A stretch of DNA of 64,000 nucleotides from an uncultured Burkholderiales bacterium (GCA_903932865.1 CAIZHQ010000016.1:248001-312000), one strand, 5' to 3'; positions 15,751 through 24,489 are shown, counted from the first letter of the stretch. The notes: generated by a model not told the origin, from the letters alone. Made by a program: numbers and translations.

Positions 15751-16238
15751 GGCGGCAGGTCTGGCGCAGGGCTGGCCCCGGCAAAGCCGTTTTGTCGCCA
15801 GGCTTCGAACACGGTGACGGCCACCGCGTTCGACAGGTTCAAGCTGCGTTGGCCCTCGCGCATGGGCAGCTTGATGCGCTGGGCTGGTGCAAACTGTTCG
15901 CGCAACTCAGGTGACAGGCCCCGCGTTTCCGAGCCAAACACCAACCAGTCGCCTGGCGCAAAAACCACGCCGTGGGCGGCTCGGCTGCCGCGCGTGGTCA
16001 GGGCAAACATGCGTTCGGGGTCGGGTTGTTCCTGGGCCAAAAATGCATGCCAGTCGGCGTGGCGCCGCAGGTCGGCGTACTCGTGGTAGTCCAGACCTGC
16101 CCGTCGCATGTGTTTGTCGTCCATTGAAAACCCCAGGGGCTCGATCAGGTGAAGTGTGCAGCCGGTGTTGGCCGCCAGGCGGATGACGTTGCCGGTGTTC
16201 GGCGGTATTTCTGGCTCAACCAGGACGATATGAAACAT
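15741..16238 (-). CDS. trmL: tRNA (cytidine(34)-2'-O)-methyltransferase
   Basis: A 165-residue SPOUT (trefoil-knot) methyltransferase. It starts MFHIVLVEPEIPPNTGNVIR and carries LVFGSETRGLS and RSLNLSNAVAV, the three SpoU/TrmL motifs. It methylates the wobble base of tRNA-Leu isoacceptors. Minus-strand CACAAT ends 7 nt before the ATG with no Shine-Dalgarno, hinting at a leaderless transcript. The comF gene lies 22 nt upstream in the same direction. Confidence 0.93.
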   Translation of the reverse strand: MFHIVLVEPEIPPNTGNVIRLAANTGCTLHLIEPLGFSMDDKHMRRAGLDYHEYADLRRHADWHAFLAQEQPDPERMFALTTRGSRAAHGVVFAPGDWLVFGSETRGLSPELREQFAPAQRIKLPMREGQRSLNLSNAVAVTVFEAWRQNGFAGASPAPDLPPQA

Positions 16239-16245
16239 GGCCGGT

Positions 16246-16251
16246 ATTGTG
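16246..16251 (-). promoter_or_regulatory. -10-like box directly upstream of trmL
   Basis: CACAAT on the minus strand, 7 nt before the trmL ATG; no clear -35 match. Part of the recurring short-leader pattern of this window. Confidence 0.35.
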
Positions 16252-16260
16252 CCTTGACCT

Positions 16261-17007
16261 TCAGGGGTCGCTGCCCGCTTCGGTGCGTGCCAGCACCAAG
16301 GCGCTGACCTGCACCACCCCGGCCTCGCGCAGCGCCCGGGCTGCCGTGTGCAAGGAGGCACCGCTGGTCATCACGTCGTCGATCAGCACCACCTTCTTGC
16401 CGCGTAACTGTGCGGCTCGCAAAGGCTCCACCGCAAAAGCACCCACCAGATTGGCCAGCCGCTCTGCCCGAGGCAGGGTGCGCTGCGAGGGCGTGTCGCG
16501 GGTGCGCAGCAGCAAGCGGGCGTCGGCTTTGTGCGGGCTGAGTTGCCGTGCCAGCAACCAGGACTGGTTGTAGCCGCGCTCGGCCAGGCGCTGGGCCGAC
16601 AGCGGAATCGGCAGCACCCAGTCGGCCTCGTCCAGTGCGTCTTCCGCCAAAGGGGTGCTCAGCATCAGGGTGGCCAAAGGCCTGGACCAACCGGGTTGAT
16701 GCTGAAACTTGTAGCGGGCGATCAGGTCCACCCAGGGCCAGGCGTAGGCGGTGGCCGTCAGGCACAGGTCCAGCGGGGGCGGTGATTTCAGGCAAGCGCC
16801 GCAGCGCCGGGAAGGACCGGGCATGGGCAGGGCGCAACTGGGGCAGCGGTGCTGGGGTTGGGCAAAGCGGCTGATGCAGGCCTCGCACAGCGGCGACTGG
16901 GGCCAGTTTTGGCAGATGGCGCAGCGGCTGGGCAGCCAGCGCCAAAACCTATCGGGGCGAGCGGCGGCCGGAGTGTTCAACAAGCCCTGAAGCCAAGCGG
17001 GTCTCAT
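16261..17007 (-). CDS. comF: ComF family protein (phosphoribosyltransferase-like)
   Basis: A 248-residue protein. The N-terminal part is a zinc-ribbon-like Cys cluster (CAIC, CEAC, CPSC, CGAC at residues about 30-75). The C-terminal part is a type I phosphoribosyltransferase fold with KKVVLIDDVMTSGAS (PRPP loop, residues about 205-219). ComF/GntX proteins are needed for DNA uptake in naturally competent bacteria. ATG 17007 is chosen over GTG 17046 because a promoter-like sequence lies between them. It is divergent from a BioC-like gene, as in many Burkholderiales. Confidence 0.9.
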   Translation of the reverse strand: MRPAWLQGLLNTPAAARPDRFWRWLPSRCAICQNWPQSPLCEACISRFAQPQHRCPSCALPMPGPSRRCGACLKSPPPLDLCLTATAYAWPWVDLIARYKFQHQPGWSRPLATLMLSTPLAEDALDEADWVLPIPLSAQRLAERGYNQSWLLARQLSPHKADARLLLRTRDTPSQRTLPRAERLANLVGAFAVEPLRAAQLRGKKVVLIDDVMTSGASLHTAARALREAGVVQVSALVLARTEAGSDP

Positions 17008-17013
17008 GCAGTC

Positions 17014-17042
17014 AATATACTCAGCCCGGGCTGACAGAACAA
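17014..17042 (-). promoter_or_regulatory. Putative comF promoter with a 14 bp palindrome in the spacer
   Basis: Minus strand: TTGTTC (17042-17037), a 17 nt spacer and TATATT (17019-17014). The spacer holds the perfect palindrome TCAGCCCGGGCTGA (17021-17034). The -10 box ends 6 nt before the ATG, so transcription would start at or beside the start codon. The palindrome is positioned to act as an operator. Confidence 0.45.
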
Positions 17043-17096
17043 GCACACAAGCTGTTGGAGCTTGAGCGGGCCCAGCCCCATTGAGACCCCTGCCCC

Positions 17097-18014
17097 ATGC
17101 CCCAAGTCCCTCGCCCCCCCTCTTTGGACCCCGTGGCCGCTGCCCGCTGGCGCGGCCTGCCCCTGCTGGCCGCTCAGTCGCCTTGGCTGCATGAAGAGGT
17201 AGCCACGCGCATGCAGGAGCGTTTGGACTTTATCAAGCTGCAGCCCCAGAGATGGTTGCATTGGGGTCCGCTTCTCGGCGGCCTGGCGGCGCAACGTGCT
17301 CTGGAGCAGCGCTACCCCAAGGCGCACGTGTGGCTGGCCGGAGAGCCCCCAGCGCACGCCGATGTCACCCAGCAAGCGCTGCAAGCCCCATGGTGGCAGG
17401 CCCAGCACTGGTTTGGGTCCAAGCGGCACCAGGGTTTGCCACCTGATCATTCGGCGCACATGGTATGGGCCAACATGCACTTGCATGCCAGCGCCGAACC
17501 CCAGGCCTTGCTGCAGACCTGGCACCGGGCCTTGGCGGTCGATGGTTTTTTGATGTTTTCTTGTCTGGGTCCCGATACGCTGCGTGATTTGCGCCAGGTC
17601 TATGCCCGGGCCGGCTGGCCCGAGCCCGCGCACGAGTTCACCGACATGCACGACTGGGGTGACATGCTGGTGGAGGCCGGTTTTGCCGAACCGGTCATGG
17701 ACATGGAACGGATCACTTTGACCTATGCCAGCCCTGACACTTTGTTGGCCGAGTTGCGGGGTCTGGGACGCAATTTGAATGTCCAGCGATTTCAGGGCTT
17801 GCGTTCGCGCCAATGGCGTGCACGCTTGTCGGAGGCCTTGCTGTCACTGGCGCGTCCCGAGGAAGGTGGACGCTTGTCCTTGGGCTTTGAGATTGTTTAC
17901 GGTCATGCCCTGAAGCCTCAACCGCGCATGAAAATGGCCGCAAAAACCGAAATCGGTCTGGATCAGATGCGGCTTATGCTGCAGTCGGGTGGGGGTATAC
18001 AGGACAAAGTTTGA
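17097..18014 (+). CDS. bioC: BioC-like malonyl-ACP O-methyltransferase / class I SAM methyltransferase
   Basis: A 305-residue protein with BioC landmarks: ANMHLHASAEPQALLQTWHR (post-motif region), FLMFSCLGPDTLRDLR, FTDMHDWGDMLVEAGFAEPV and MDMERITLTY. BioC methylates malonyl-ACP to start pimelate synthesis for biotin. However, the usual glycine-rich SAM motif I (DxGxGxG) is not obvious; the corresponding N-terminal part reads LGGLAAQRALEQRYP and ends in an Ala/Gln-rich stretch. The protein may therefore have lost activity or diverged. It is divergent from comF. A TGAGATCA/TGATCTCA inverted repeat overlaps the stop codon. Confidence 0.7.
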   Translation: MPQVPRPPSLDPVAAARWRGLPLLAAQSPWLHEEVATRMQERLDFIKLQPQRWLHWGPLLGGLAAQRALEQRYPKAHVWLAGEPPAHADVTQQALQAPWWQAQHWFGSKRHQGLPPDHSAHMVWANMHLHASAEPQALLQTWHRALAVDGFLMFSCLGPDTLRDLRQVYARAGWPEPAHEFTDMHDWGDMLVEAGFAEPVMDMERITLTYASPDTLLAELRGLGRNLNVQRFQGLRSRQWRARLSEALLSLARPEEGGRLSLGFEIVYGHALKPQPRMKMAAKTEIGLDQMRLMLQSGGGIQDKV

Positions 18015-18109
18015 GATCAGTCAAAAGATGATTTGATCTCAGGTAAAATCCGCAGGTTTTTGACCACAGAACTGGCTTGACAGGGTGTTAGGTTATTGAA
18101 AGTTGACGG

Positions 18110-18586
18110 ATGTCAAATCAGGCTTACCAATTAGCGCAAGTGTCGGGCCCTGCCGTTCAATGGCGGCTTAAACGCAATTGCTCGGTCACGCCGGTCCAGT
18201 TGGGCTGGATGTACCTGTCGTTGTGCACGCTGTCCTTAGGCATCGGGGTCTTCTTCTGGATGCAAGGGGCCACTTTGGTGTTGGCCTTTGCAGGCGTTGA
18301 GGTGGCGGTGGTGGGGTTGGCTTTTTTGGCCTATGCCCGACATGCTGCGGATGGAGAGATGATTTCGCTGCAAGGCAGTAACTTGGTGGTCGAGCTGGAA
18401 ACGGCGGGCCGACTGGAGAGGGCTGAATTTGAGCGCCAGTGGGTGCGGGTTGAGCCCAAGTCCGGCGACCAAAGCCTGATCGAGTTGTCAGGTCAAGGTC
18501 GATCCATTGAAGTGGGCCGATTTGTCAGGCCCGAGCTCCGGCAAGTGCTGGCGCGAGAAATCAGGAGGGCATTGCGCTCAGCGTGA
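18110..18586 (+). CDS. DUF2244 membrane protein
   Basis: A 158-residue protein of the DUF2244 family. It has a short cytoplasmic start, two transmembrane helices (about residues 32-72: MYLSLCTLSLGIGVFFW, then LVLAFAGVEVAVVGLAFLAY) and a soluble C-terminal beta-domain ending near RPELRQVLAREIRRAL. Genes of this family commonly precede the cytochrome c oxidase operon, as here (75 nt before coxB). A role in oxidase assembly is inferred from location only. Confidence 0.85.
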   Translation: MSNQAYQLAQVSGPAVQWRLKRNCSVTPVQLGWMYLSLCTLSLGIGVFFWMQGATLVLAFAGVEVAVVGLAFLAYARHAADGEMISLQGSNLVVELETAGRLERAEFERQWVRVEPKSGDQSLIELSGQGRSIEVGRFVRPELRQVLAREIRRALRSA

Positions 18587-18661
18587 TGCCACTGGCCAAA
18601 CGGGACGCCCGGCTTGGCCAAAGGTGTGAGTTCAACAGAGTCTTGGAAGTTAGTGAGAACC

Positions 18662-19834
18662 ATGAAGAATATTTCCAACCAATTGGCTTCTTTGCTGTCC
18701 CGCGCGGGCATCTTTGCAGGCGCGTGGGCAACCACGGCAGCTTATGCGGTCAATGATTTGCCGGGTGGCCCTGCGGTCAATCAGCTCAATTTGCACCCTG
18801 CTGCCACCAAAATTGCTGAAGAACAGCAATGGCTGCACTGGTTCATGCTGATCATTTGCACGGTGATTTTCATTGCCGTGTTCGCGGTCATGTTCTATTC
18901 CATCTGGAAACATCGCAAGTCGGTTGGCCACAAGCCAGCCAAATTCACGGAATCCATCACGGTGGAAGTGATTTGGACGGCAGTGCCATTTTTGATTGTG
19001 ATTTTGATGGCTTTGCCTGCCACCAAGGTTCTGGTTGCTCAAAAAGACACCACCAATGCCGATCTGACCATCAAGGCCACGGGTTACCAATGGAAATGGG
19101 GTTACGACTACATCAAGGGTGAGGGCGAAGGTCTGAGCTACATTTCGACCTTGGATTCTGGTCAGCGTGCCATGTCCAATGCGGGCAAGCCCGAAGGCGA
19201 CAACTATCTGCTCAAGGTGGACTACCCGTTGGTGGTTCCTGTGGGCCAAAAGGTGCGCGTGATCACCACGGCCAACGACGTGATCCACGCATTTGCGGTG
19301 CCCGCTTTCGGCATCAAACAAGATGCGATCCCGGGTTTCGTGCGCGACACCTGGTTCCGTGCAGAAAAAACGGGTGACTTTTACGGCCAATGCCAAGAGT
19401 TGTGCGGCAAAGAGCACGCTTACATGCCGATCCATGTGAAAGTGTTGTCTGCACAAGACTACGCTGCATGGGTGGTGGAGGAAAAGAAAAAGCAGGCGGC
19501 CAAGGCCGATGATCCGGCCAAAGTCTGGGCCTTGGATGACCTGTCCAAGCGCGGTGAAAAGGTCTATGCGGCCAACTGCGCGGCTTGTCACCAAGCCACC
19601 GGCAAAGGTGCCGGTGCCATCAAAGCCATCGAGGGTTCTGCGCTGGTTTTGGACGCAGACAAAACCAAACAAATCGCTGTGTTGCTGAATGGTCAAAACA
19701 ACGGTGCCATGCCGGCATGGAAGCAGTTGTCTGACACCGAAATTGCCGCTGTGATCACCTACACCAAAAACAACTGGTCCAACAAGACTGGGCAAATCGT
19801 GCAACCGGCCGAAGTGCTGGCCGCTCGCAAATAA
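18662..19834 (+). CDS. coxB: Cytochrome c oxidase subunit II with fused cytochrome c domain
   Basis: A 390-residue protein. It has a signal peptide, two membrane helices (about residues 55-80 and 103-122) and the periplasmic cupredoxin CuA domain. CuA ligands are visible in [12 protein letters not shown] (Cys244, Cys248, His252, Met255). A C-terminal haem-c domain carries CAACH (306-310) with a likely Met ligand in GAMPAW. It accepts electrons from cytochrome c and passes them to subunit I. The fused haem makes this a caa3-like variant. ATG 18662 is used instead of an upstream TTG because it gives a normal signal peptide. First gene of the oxidase locus. Confidence 0.97.
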   Translation: MKNISNQLASLLSRAGIFAGAWATTAAYAVNDLPGGPAVNQLNLHPAATKIAEEQQWLHWFMLIICTVIFIAVFAVMFYSIWKHRKSVGHKPAKFTESITVEVIWTAVPFLIVILMALPATKVLVAQKDTTNADLTIKATGYQWKWGYDYIKGEGEGLSYISTLDSGQRAMSNAGKPEGDNYLLKVDYPLVVPVGQKVRVITTANDVIHAFAVPAFGIKQDAIPGFVRDTWFRAEKTGDFYGQCQELCGKEHAYMPIHVKVLSAQDYAAWVVEEKKKQAAKADDPAKVWALDDLSKRGEKVYAANCAACHQATGKGAGAIKAIEGSALVLDADKTKQIAVLLNGQNNGAMPAWKQLSDTEIAAVITYTKNNWSNKTGQIVQPAEVLAARK

Positions 19835-19866
19835 GCCGTACCGTATACAAATCAAAGGAAATCAAG

Positions 19867-21483
19867 ATGAGTGCCGTTCTCGACCATCACGATCACGCCC
19901 ATGACGACCACGGTCACGCGCCTGCGGGCTGGCGTCGTTGGGTGTATGCCACCAACCACAAAGACATTGGTACCCTGTACCTGCTGTTCAGCTTCGCCAT
20001 GCTCATGGTGGGCGGTGTGCTGGCCCTGGGCATCCGTGCCGAGTTGTTCCAGCCAGGCTTGCAAATCGTCAACCCCGAGTTGTTCAACCAGTTCACCACC
20101 ATGCACGGCATCATCATGGTGTTCGGTGCGATCATGCCCGCCTTTGTCGGCTTTGCGAACTGGATGATCCCTTTGCAAATTGGCGCGTCCGACATGGCCT
20201 TTGCGCGCATGAACAACTTCAGCTTCTGGCTGATGATTCCTGCGTCCTTGATGTTGGTGGGGTCATTCTTCATGCCTGGCGGCGCACCCGCGGCTGGCTG
20301 GACCCTTTACGCCCCGCTGACCCTGCAAATGGGTCCATCGATGGATGCAGCGATTTTTGCGATGCACATCCTCGGTGCCTCGTCCATCATGGGTTCGATC
20401 AACATCATCGTGACCATTCTGAACATGCGCGCTCCCGGCATGACCTTGATGAAGATGCCCATGTTCGCCTGGACATGGCTGATCACCGCTTACTTGCTGA
20501 TTGCGGTGATGCCTGTGTTGGCTGGCGCGATCACCATGACTCTGACGGACCGTCACTTTGGCACCAGCTTCTTCAACCCCGCTGGCGGTGGTGATCCGGT
20601 CATGTACCAGCATATTTTCTGGTTCTTCGGTCACCCTGAGGTGTACATCATGATCTTGCCGGCTTTCGGCATCATCAGCCACATCGTGCCTGCCTTTGCG
20701 CGCAAGAAGCTGTTCGGCTACGCCTCCATGGTGTACGCCACATCGTCCATCGCCATTTTGTCGTTCATCGTGTGGGCGCACCACATGTTCACCACCGGCA
20801 TGCCCGTCACGGGTCAGTTGTTCTTCATGTACGCCACGATGCTGATCGCGGTTCCGACCGCCGTGAAGATTTTCAACTGGATTGCCACCATGTGGCGCGG
20901 CTCCATGACCTTTGAAACCCCGATGTTGTTTGCGGTGGGCTTCATCTTTGTGTTCACCATGGGTGGTTTCACCGGATTGATCCTGGCCATGGCTCCGATC
21001 GACATCCAACTGCAAGACACTTACTATGTGGTGGCCCACTTCCACTACGTGCTGGTGGCAGGTTCCCTGTTTGCGTTGTTCGCCGGTGTTTACTTCTGGA
21101 TTTCCAAGTGGACCGGTGTGATGTACAACGAATCACGCGGCAAGATTCACTTCTGGTGGTCCTTGATCTCGTTCAATGTGACCTTCTTTCCGATGCACTT
21201 CCTGGGTCTGGCTGGCATGCCCCGTCGCTACGCTGACTACCCCATGCAGTTCACCGACTTCAACATGATCGCCTCGGTGGGTGCCTTCTTCTTTGGTTTC
21301 GCTCAGGTGTACTTCTTCTTGTTCGTGGTCTTGCCTTGCATGCTGGGTAAGGGCGAAAAAGCGCCGCAGAAGCCTTGGGAGGGCGCTGAAGGCTTGGAGT
21401 GGGAAGTGCCTTCGCCCGCACCCTTCCATACCTTTGAAAATCCGCCCAAGCTGGACGCTACAGCAACCCGTGTGATCGGTTGA
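19867..21483 (+). CDS. ctaD: Cytochrome c oxidase subunit I
   Basis: A 538-residue haem-copper oxidase core with 12 expected membrane helices. Diagnostic motifs are [14 protein letters not shown] (low-spin haem His), [18 protein letters not shown] (CuB His and cross-linked Tyr), [11 protein letters not shown] (CuB His pair) and VVAHFHYVL (haem a3/a His). These define a proton-pumping A-type oxidase reducing O2 to water. The N-terminus is unusually rich in His and Asp ([11 protein letters not shown], residues 7-17), resembling a metal-binding tail. AAAGGAAAT precedes the ATG; 32 nt separate it from coxB. Confidence 0.98.
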   Translation: MSAVLDHHDHAHDDHGHAPAGWRRWVYATNHKDIGTLYLLFSFAMLMVGGVLALGIRAELFQPGLQIVNPELFNQFTTMHGIIMVFGAIMPAFVGFANWMIPLQIGASDMAFARMNNFSFWLMIPASLMLVGSFFMPGGAPAAGWTLYAPLTLQMGPSMDAAIFAMHILGASSIMGSINIIVTILNMRAPGMTLMKMPMFAWTWLITAYLLIAVMPVLAGAITMTLTDRHFGTSFFNPAGGGDPVMYQHIFWFFGHPEVYIMILPAFGIISHIVPAFARKKLFGYASMVYATSSIAILSFIVWAHHMFTTGMPVTGQLFFMYATMLIAVPTAVKIFNWIATMWRGSMTFETPMLFAVGFIFVFTMGGFTGLILAMAPIDIQLQDTYYVVAHFHYVLVAGSLFALFAGVYFWISKWTGVMYNESRGKIHFWWSLISFNVTFFPMHFLGLAGMPRRYADYPMQFTDFNMIASVGAFFFGFAQVYFFLFVVLPCMLGKGEKAPQKPWEGAEGLEWEVPSPAPFHTFENPPKLDATATRVIG

Positions 21484-21488
21484 AGGAC

Positions 21489-21605
21489 ATGTCCATGACC
21501 CCTGATCAAAGAAAAAGCAACGTGCGTCTGGGCCTGATCTTGGCCTCAGTGGCCTGCGCCGTGTTGGCGGGTTTTGTGGCCAAGATGTTGATCTTGGCTT
21601 CCTGA
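21489..21605 (+). CDS. Small cytochrome oxidase-associated membrane protein (38 residues)
   Basis: A 38-codon frame: MSMTPDQRKSNVRLGL, then a single transmembrane helix (ILASVACAVLAGFVAKMLIL), then stop. It lies 5 nt after ctaD and 10 nt before ctaG, with GAAGGA upstream. Position, size and topology match the small 'cytochrome oxidase small assembly protein' seen in Burkholderiales cox operons. A second ATG at 21495 is also possible. Often missed by gene callers. Confidence 0.8.
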   Translation: MSMTPDQRKSNVRLGLILASVACAVLAGFVAKMLILAS

Positions 21606-21615
21606 AAGAACCAAG

Positions 21616-22245
21616 ATGAACCTGCGCGGTGAAAATTTGAAGATGGTGGGCAAACTGGCGATCGTCACCGCTGGCATGTTCGGGTTTGGCTATGCGCTGG
21701 TGCCCATTTACAAGGCCATTTGTGAGATCACTGGCATCAACATCCTGTCGATTTCTGAGACGCAGGTCCCGGGCAACGCCAAGGCGGGCAAAGCCGCCGA
21801 AGTGCTGCGCAACAGCCAGGTTGACACCAGCCGCACGATCACCGTTGAATTCGATGCGAATGTGCGCGGACCTTGGGATTTCAAACCGGAAAAACGCTCC
21901 ATGCAGGTTCACCCTGGTGAACTGAGCACAGTGATGTACGAATTTCAAAACGTGCAGAATCGTCGCATGGCGGCACAAGCGATTCCCAGCTACGCGCCGC
22001 AACAGGCTGCCAGCCATTTCAACAAACTCGAGTGTTTCTGCTTCAACCAGTACACACTGGAGCCGGGTGAGAAGAAATCCTGGCCCGTGGCTTTTGTGAT
22101 CGACCCCAAGTTGTCCAAGGACGTGACGACCATCACGCTGTCTTACACTTTCTTTGAAGTAGGTGGCAAGACACCAGCGGCACCGACTGCACCATTGGCT
22201 GCCGCCGTACAAATTTTGCCGGTCAAGACAGGTTGGGGTTCATGA
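21616..22245 (+). CDS. ctaG: Cytochrome c oxidase assembly protein CtaG/Cox11
   Basis: A 209-residue protein with one N-terminal membrane helix (LAIVTAGMFGFGYALVPIYK) and a periplasmic immunoglobulin-like domain. The copper-binding CFCF motif is at Cys140/Cys142 within ECFCFNQYTLEPGE. It delivers copper to the CuB centre of subunit I. The stop overlaps the next gene's ATG by 4 nt. Confidence 0.97.
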   Translation: MNLRGENLKMVGKLAIVTAGMFGFGYALVPIYKAICEITGINILSISETQVPGNAKAGKAAEVLRNSQVDTSRTITVEFDANVRGPWDFKPEKRSMQVHPGELSTVMYEFQNVQNRRMAAQAIPSYAPQQAASHFNKLECFCFNQYTLEPGEKKSWPVAFVIDPKLSKDVTTITLSYTFFEVGGKTPAAPTAPLAAAVQILPVKTGWGS

Positions 22246-22457
22246 ACGCGCCTGTCCGACAAACTTCTTGGCTTCGCACCATTCAGGCGGTGTTGTGGTC
22301 CTTTGTCGGGCTTCGCAAGAATTCCGAATACCAGCAAGACATTGAAAAGCTCAACCCTTTCCACATCATTGGTGTGGCCATCGGTTTGGCATTGTTGTTT
22401 GTTCTGGGGCTGATCGCCCTGGTCAATTGGGTGGTGGCTCAGCCGATTGGCCTTTAA
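22242..22457 (+). CDS. DUF2970 membrane protein
   Basis: A 71-residue protein. The amphipathic N-terminus VLWSFVGLRKNSEYQQDIEK and one transmembrane helix (IIGVAIGLALLFVLGLIAL) fit DUF2970. It is coupled to ctaG by an ATGA overlap and precedes ctaE, a location conserved in Burkholderiales. A role in oxidase assembly or stability is inferred from context. Confidence 0.85.
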   Translation: MNAPVRQTSWLRTIQAVLWSFVGLRKNSEYQQDIEKLNPFHIIGVAIGLALLFVLGLIALVNWVVAQPIGL

Positions 22458-22499
22458 CCCGTATCGTTTGATTTCGAATAAGAGAGAGCAGGAGTCCCC

Positions 22500-23381
22500 A
22501 TGAGTTCAGCAGCACACGGCACCACGCCTTATTACTACGTTCCGCACGCATCGCGTCACCCTGTCATGGCCGCCATCGGCCTGTTTTTCCTGATTCTGGG
22601 TGCTGGTCAGTGGATCAACGGTGTCGACTGGGGTATGTACTGCCTGGTATTCGGCTTGGCATGGTGGTTGATTGTTTTGTACCAGTGGTTCTCTGAAGCC
22701 GTGCAAGAAAGCGAAGGTGGCTTGTATGGTCGGAAAATTGATCTGTCTTTCCGCTGGAGCATGACCTGGTTCATTTTCTCCGAAGTCATGTTCTTCGGTG
22801 CCTTCTTCACTGCACTGTGGTGGGCCCGGTCACATTCGATTCCTGCGCTCGGCAGCTTGGAAAACGCATTGCTTTGGCCTGACTTCAAAGCTGCATGGCC
22901 CAGCGTGGTGGCCGGTGCCACCACCTCGCCAGCTGGCTTCGTTGAGCCCTTCCAAACCATGGGTCCTTTCTGGCTGCCCACCATCAACACGGCTTTGTTG
23001 TTGACATCTGGCGTGACCTTGACCATTGCTCACCATGCCTTGCAAGTGGGCAATCGCAGCAAAACCATCCTGTACATGTGGATGACTGTGTTGCTGGGTG
23101 TGACTTTTCTGTTGGTTCAGGGATACGAATACGCACACGCTTGGGGTGACCTGAACCTCAAGTTGTCATCCGGCATTTATGGCTCCACCTTCTACATGCT
23201 GACGGGTTTTCACGGCTTTCACGTGTTCGTGGGCATGCTGATGCTGTTGTTCATCACCTTGCGTTTGCAAAAGGGCCACTTCACGAAAGACCGTCACTTC
23301 GGTTTTGAGGGTGCGGCTTGGTACTGGCACTTTGTGGACGTGGTATGGCTGGGTCTGTACATCCTGGTGTATTGGATGTAA
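22500..23381 (+). CDS. ctaE: Cytochrome c oxidase subunit III
   Basis: A 293-residue protein with seven expected membrane helices. Typical blocks are FIFSEVMFFGAFFTALWWA, GVTLTIAHHAL, GFHGFHVFVGM and AAWYWHFVDVVWLGLYILVYW. It is the non-catalytic core subunit, believed to stabilise subunit I and support proton uptake. AGGAG precedes the ATG. A strong terminator follows, closing the coxB-ctaE transcript. Confidence 0.97.
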   Translation: MSSAAHGTTPYYYVPHASRHPVMAAIGLFFLILGAGQWINGVDWGMYCLVFGLAWWLIVLYQWFSEAVQESEGGLYGRKIDLSFRWSMTWFIFSEVMFFGAFFTALWWARSHSIPALGSLENALLWPDFKAAWPSVVAGATTSPAGFVEPFQTMGPFWLPTINTALLLTSGVTLTIAHHALQVGNRSKTILYMWMTVLLGVTFLLVQGYEYAHAWGDLNLKLSSGIYGSTFYMLTGFHGFHVFVGMLMLLFITLRLQKGHFTKDRHFGFEGAAWYWHFVDVVWLGLYILVYWM

Positions 23382-23397
23382 GCCTGCCCTTGGCCCC

Positions 23398-23426
23398 AAA
23401 AAAAAAGCGCCCTTGGGCGCTTTTTT
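23398..23426 (+). terminator. Rho-independent terminator after ctaE
   Basis: AAGCGCCC-TT-GGGCGCTT stem with flanking A-run and T-run; 17 nt after the ctaE stop. Symmetry would also let it end the minus-strand DUF2909 transcript. Confidence 0.9.
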
Positions 23427-23497
23427 GTTGGGGATGGATGACGCGAAAATGCCACACCTCATCAACATGGCGTTGGCCAAAAGGATCGACGTATCGG

Positions 23498-23731
23498 TCA
23501 AGCCCCTGGGGGGATGCCTGTAGGCTGGATCCAGCCCACTTTCCAGGCCACCAGCACGCAGATGAAGAGGACAATGGAAAAACCGACACGAAACGCCAGC
23601 GCTGTGGCCATGTTGCCCTTTTTGGGCGCTTGGCCCTCGGGGGGTGGGGTGTTGCCACGCATCATGTACATCAGGGCCGAACCCAGGCTGACCAAAATGG
23701 CAAGAAACGCGATAGCGACAAGAATTTTCAT
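23498..23731 (-). CDS. DUF2909 twin transmembrane protein
   Basis: A 77-residue protein with two hydrophobic helices (ILVAIAFLAILVSLGSALMY and ALAFRVGFSIVLFICVLVAW) separated by a short charged, Pro-rich loop. It matches the small twin-TM DUF2909 family seen in cox loci. It runs opposite to the cox genes and is divergent from SURF1 with only 14 nt between start codons. GATAAT ends 6 nt before ATG 23731, and there is no Shine-Dalgarno. Function unknown. Confidence 0.8.
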   Translation of the reverse strand: MKILVAIAFLAILVSLGSALMYMMRGNTPPPEGQAPKKGNMATALAFRVGFSIVLFICVLVAWKVGWIQPTGIPPGA

Positions 23732-23737
23732 GAATGC

Positions 23738-23743
23738 ATTATC
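23738..23743 (-). promoter_or_regulatory. -10-like box upstream of the DUF2909 gene
   Basis: GATAAT on the minus strand, 6 nt before the ATG, inside the 14 nt gap shared with the SURF1 gene. Confidence 0.35.
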
Positions 23744-23745
23744 CA

Positions 23746-24489
23746 ATGACTGACAAACCCCTTCACTGGAAAAGATGGCTGGTGCTGGCAGGGGCTGCTG
23801 CTGGCGTGGCCATCACCTTTTCCTTGGGGCTGTGGCAGCTCGGCCGGGCCCATGAGAAAACTGCTTTGCAAGACGCACGAACTCAACAGGCGGGCAAAGA
23901 GGCGCTGGACGGTCGAACCCTGAATGGCGGGCCTCAAGGCGTGGCTCAGCGAAGCGAGTTGATCCACCGCCGCTTGGTGGTGACGGGACGTTGGCTGCCA
24001 AACCACACGGTGTACCTGGACAACCGGCAGATGAATGCCAAACCTGGATTTTTTGTGCTCACCCCTTTACGGATCGAAGGCACGGGCGAGGTCTTGGTGG
24101 TGCAGCGTGGCTGGGCACAGCGCTCCTTCACCGACCGTGCCGCATTGCCGCCTGTGCAGACGCCTGAAGATCGGGTACAGGTAGAAGGCCATTTGGCCCC
24201 ATGGCCTTCAAGGCTCTATGACTTCGGTGGGGCTGAGACGGGTCCGATACGGCAAAATCTCGATCTGACAGCTTACCGCCAAGAGTCGGGTTTGAAGGTG
24301 CTCGAAGTCACCTTGCTGCAATCGGGCGGCCCCTCTGACGGGCTGCTGCGCGAATGGCCCGTGGTGGCCAGTGGTGTCGAAAAGCACCACGGATACGCTT
24401 TCCAATGGTTTGGCCTGTGTGGCCTGATTGCTTTACTTTATGTCTGGTTCCAAATTGTCCAACCCCGCCGCCAAAAACGACCTGCCTGA
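23746..24489 (+). CDS. SURF1 family cytochrome oxidase biogenesis protein
   Basis: A 247-residue protein with the SURF1 topology. There is an N-terminal helix with FSLGLWQLGRAHEK, a periplasmic domain with NHTVYLDNRQMNAKPGFFVL and VLVVQRGWAQR, and a C-terminal helix ending HHGYAFQWFGLCGLIALLYVWF. It assists haem a insertion into subunit I. ATG 23746 is preferred over the ATG at 23734, which would overlap the divergent promoter. It starts the second half of the oxidase locus. Confidence 0.92.
   Translation: MTDKPLHWKRWLVLAGAAAGVAITFSLGLWQLGRAHEKTALQDARTQQAGKEALDGRTLNGGPQGVAQRSELIHRRLVVTGRWLPNHTVYLDNRQMNAKPGFFVLTPLRIEGTGEVLVVQRGWAQRSFTDRAALPPVQTPEDRVQVEGHLAPWPSRLYDFGGAETGPIRQNLDLTAYRQESGLKVLEVTLLQSGGPSDGLLREWPVVASGVEKHHGYAFQWFGLCGLIALLYVWFQIVQPRRQKRPA

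Noticed and set aside
18012..18041. TGAGATCA/TGATCTCA inverted repeat considered as a terminator of the BioC-like gene
   Set aside because: 8 bp arms with a 14 nt loop and no following T-run; noted only as a weak hairpin.
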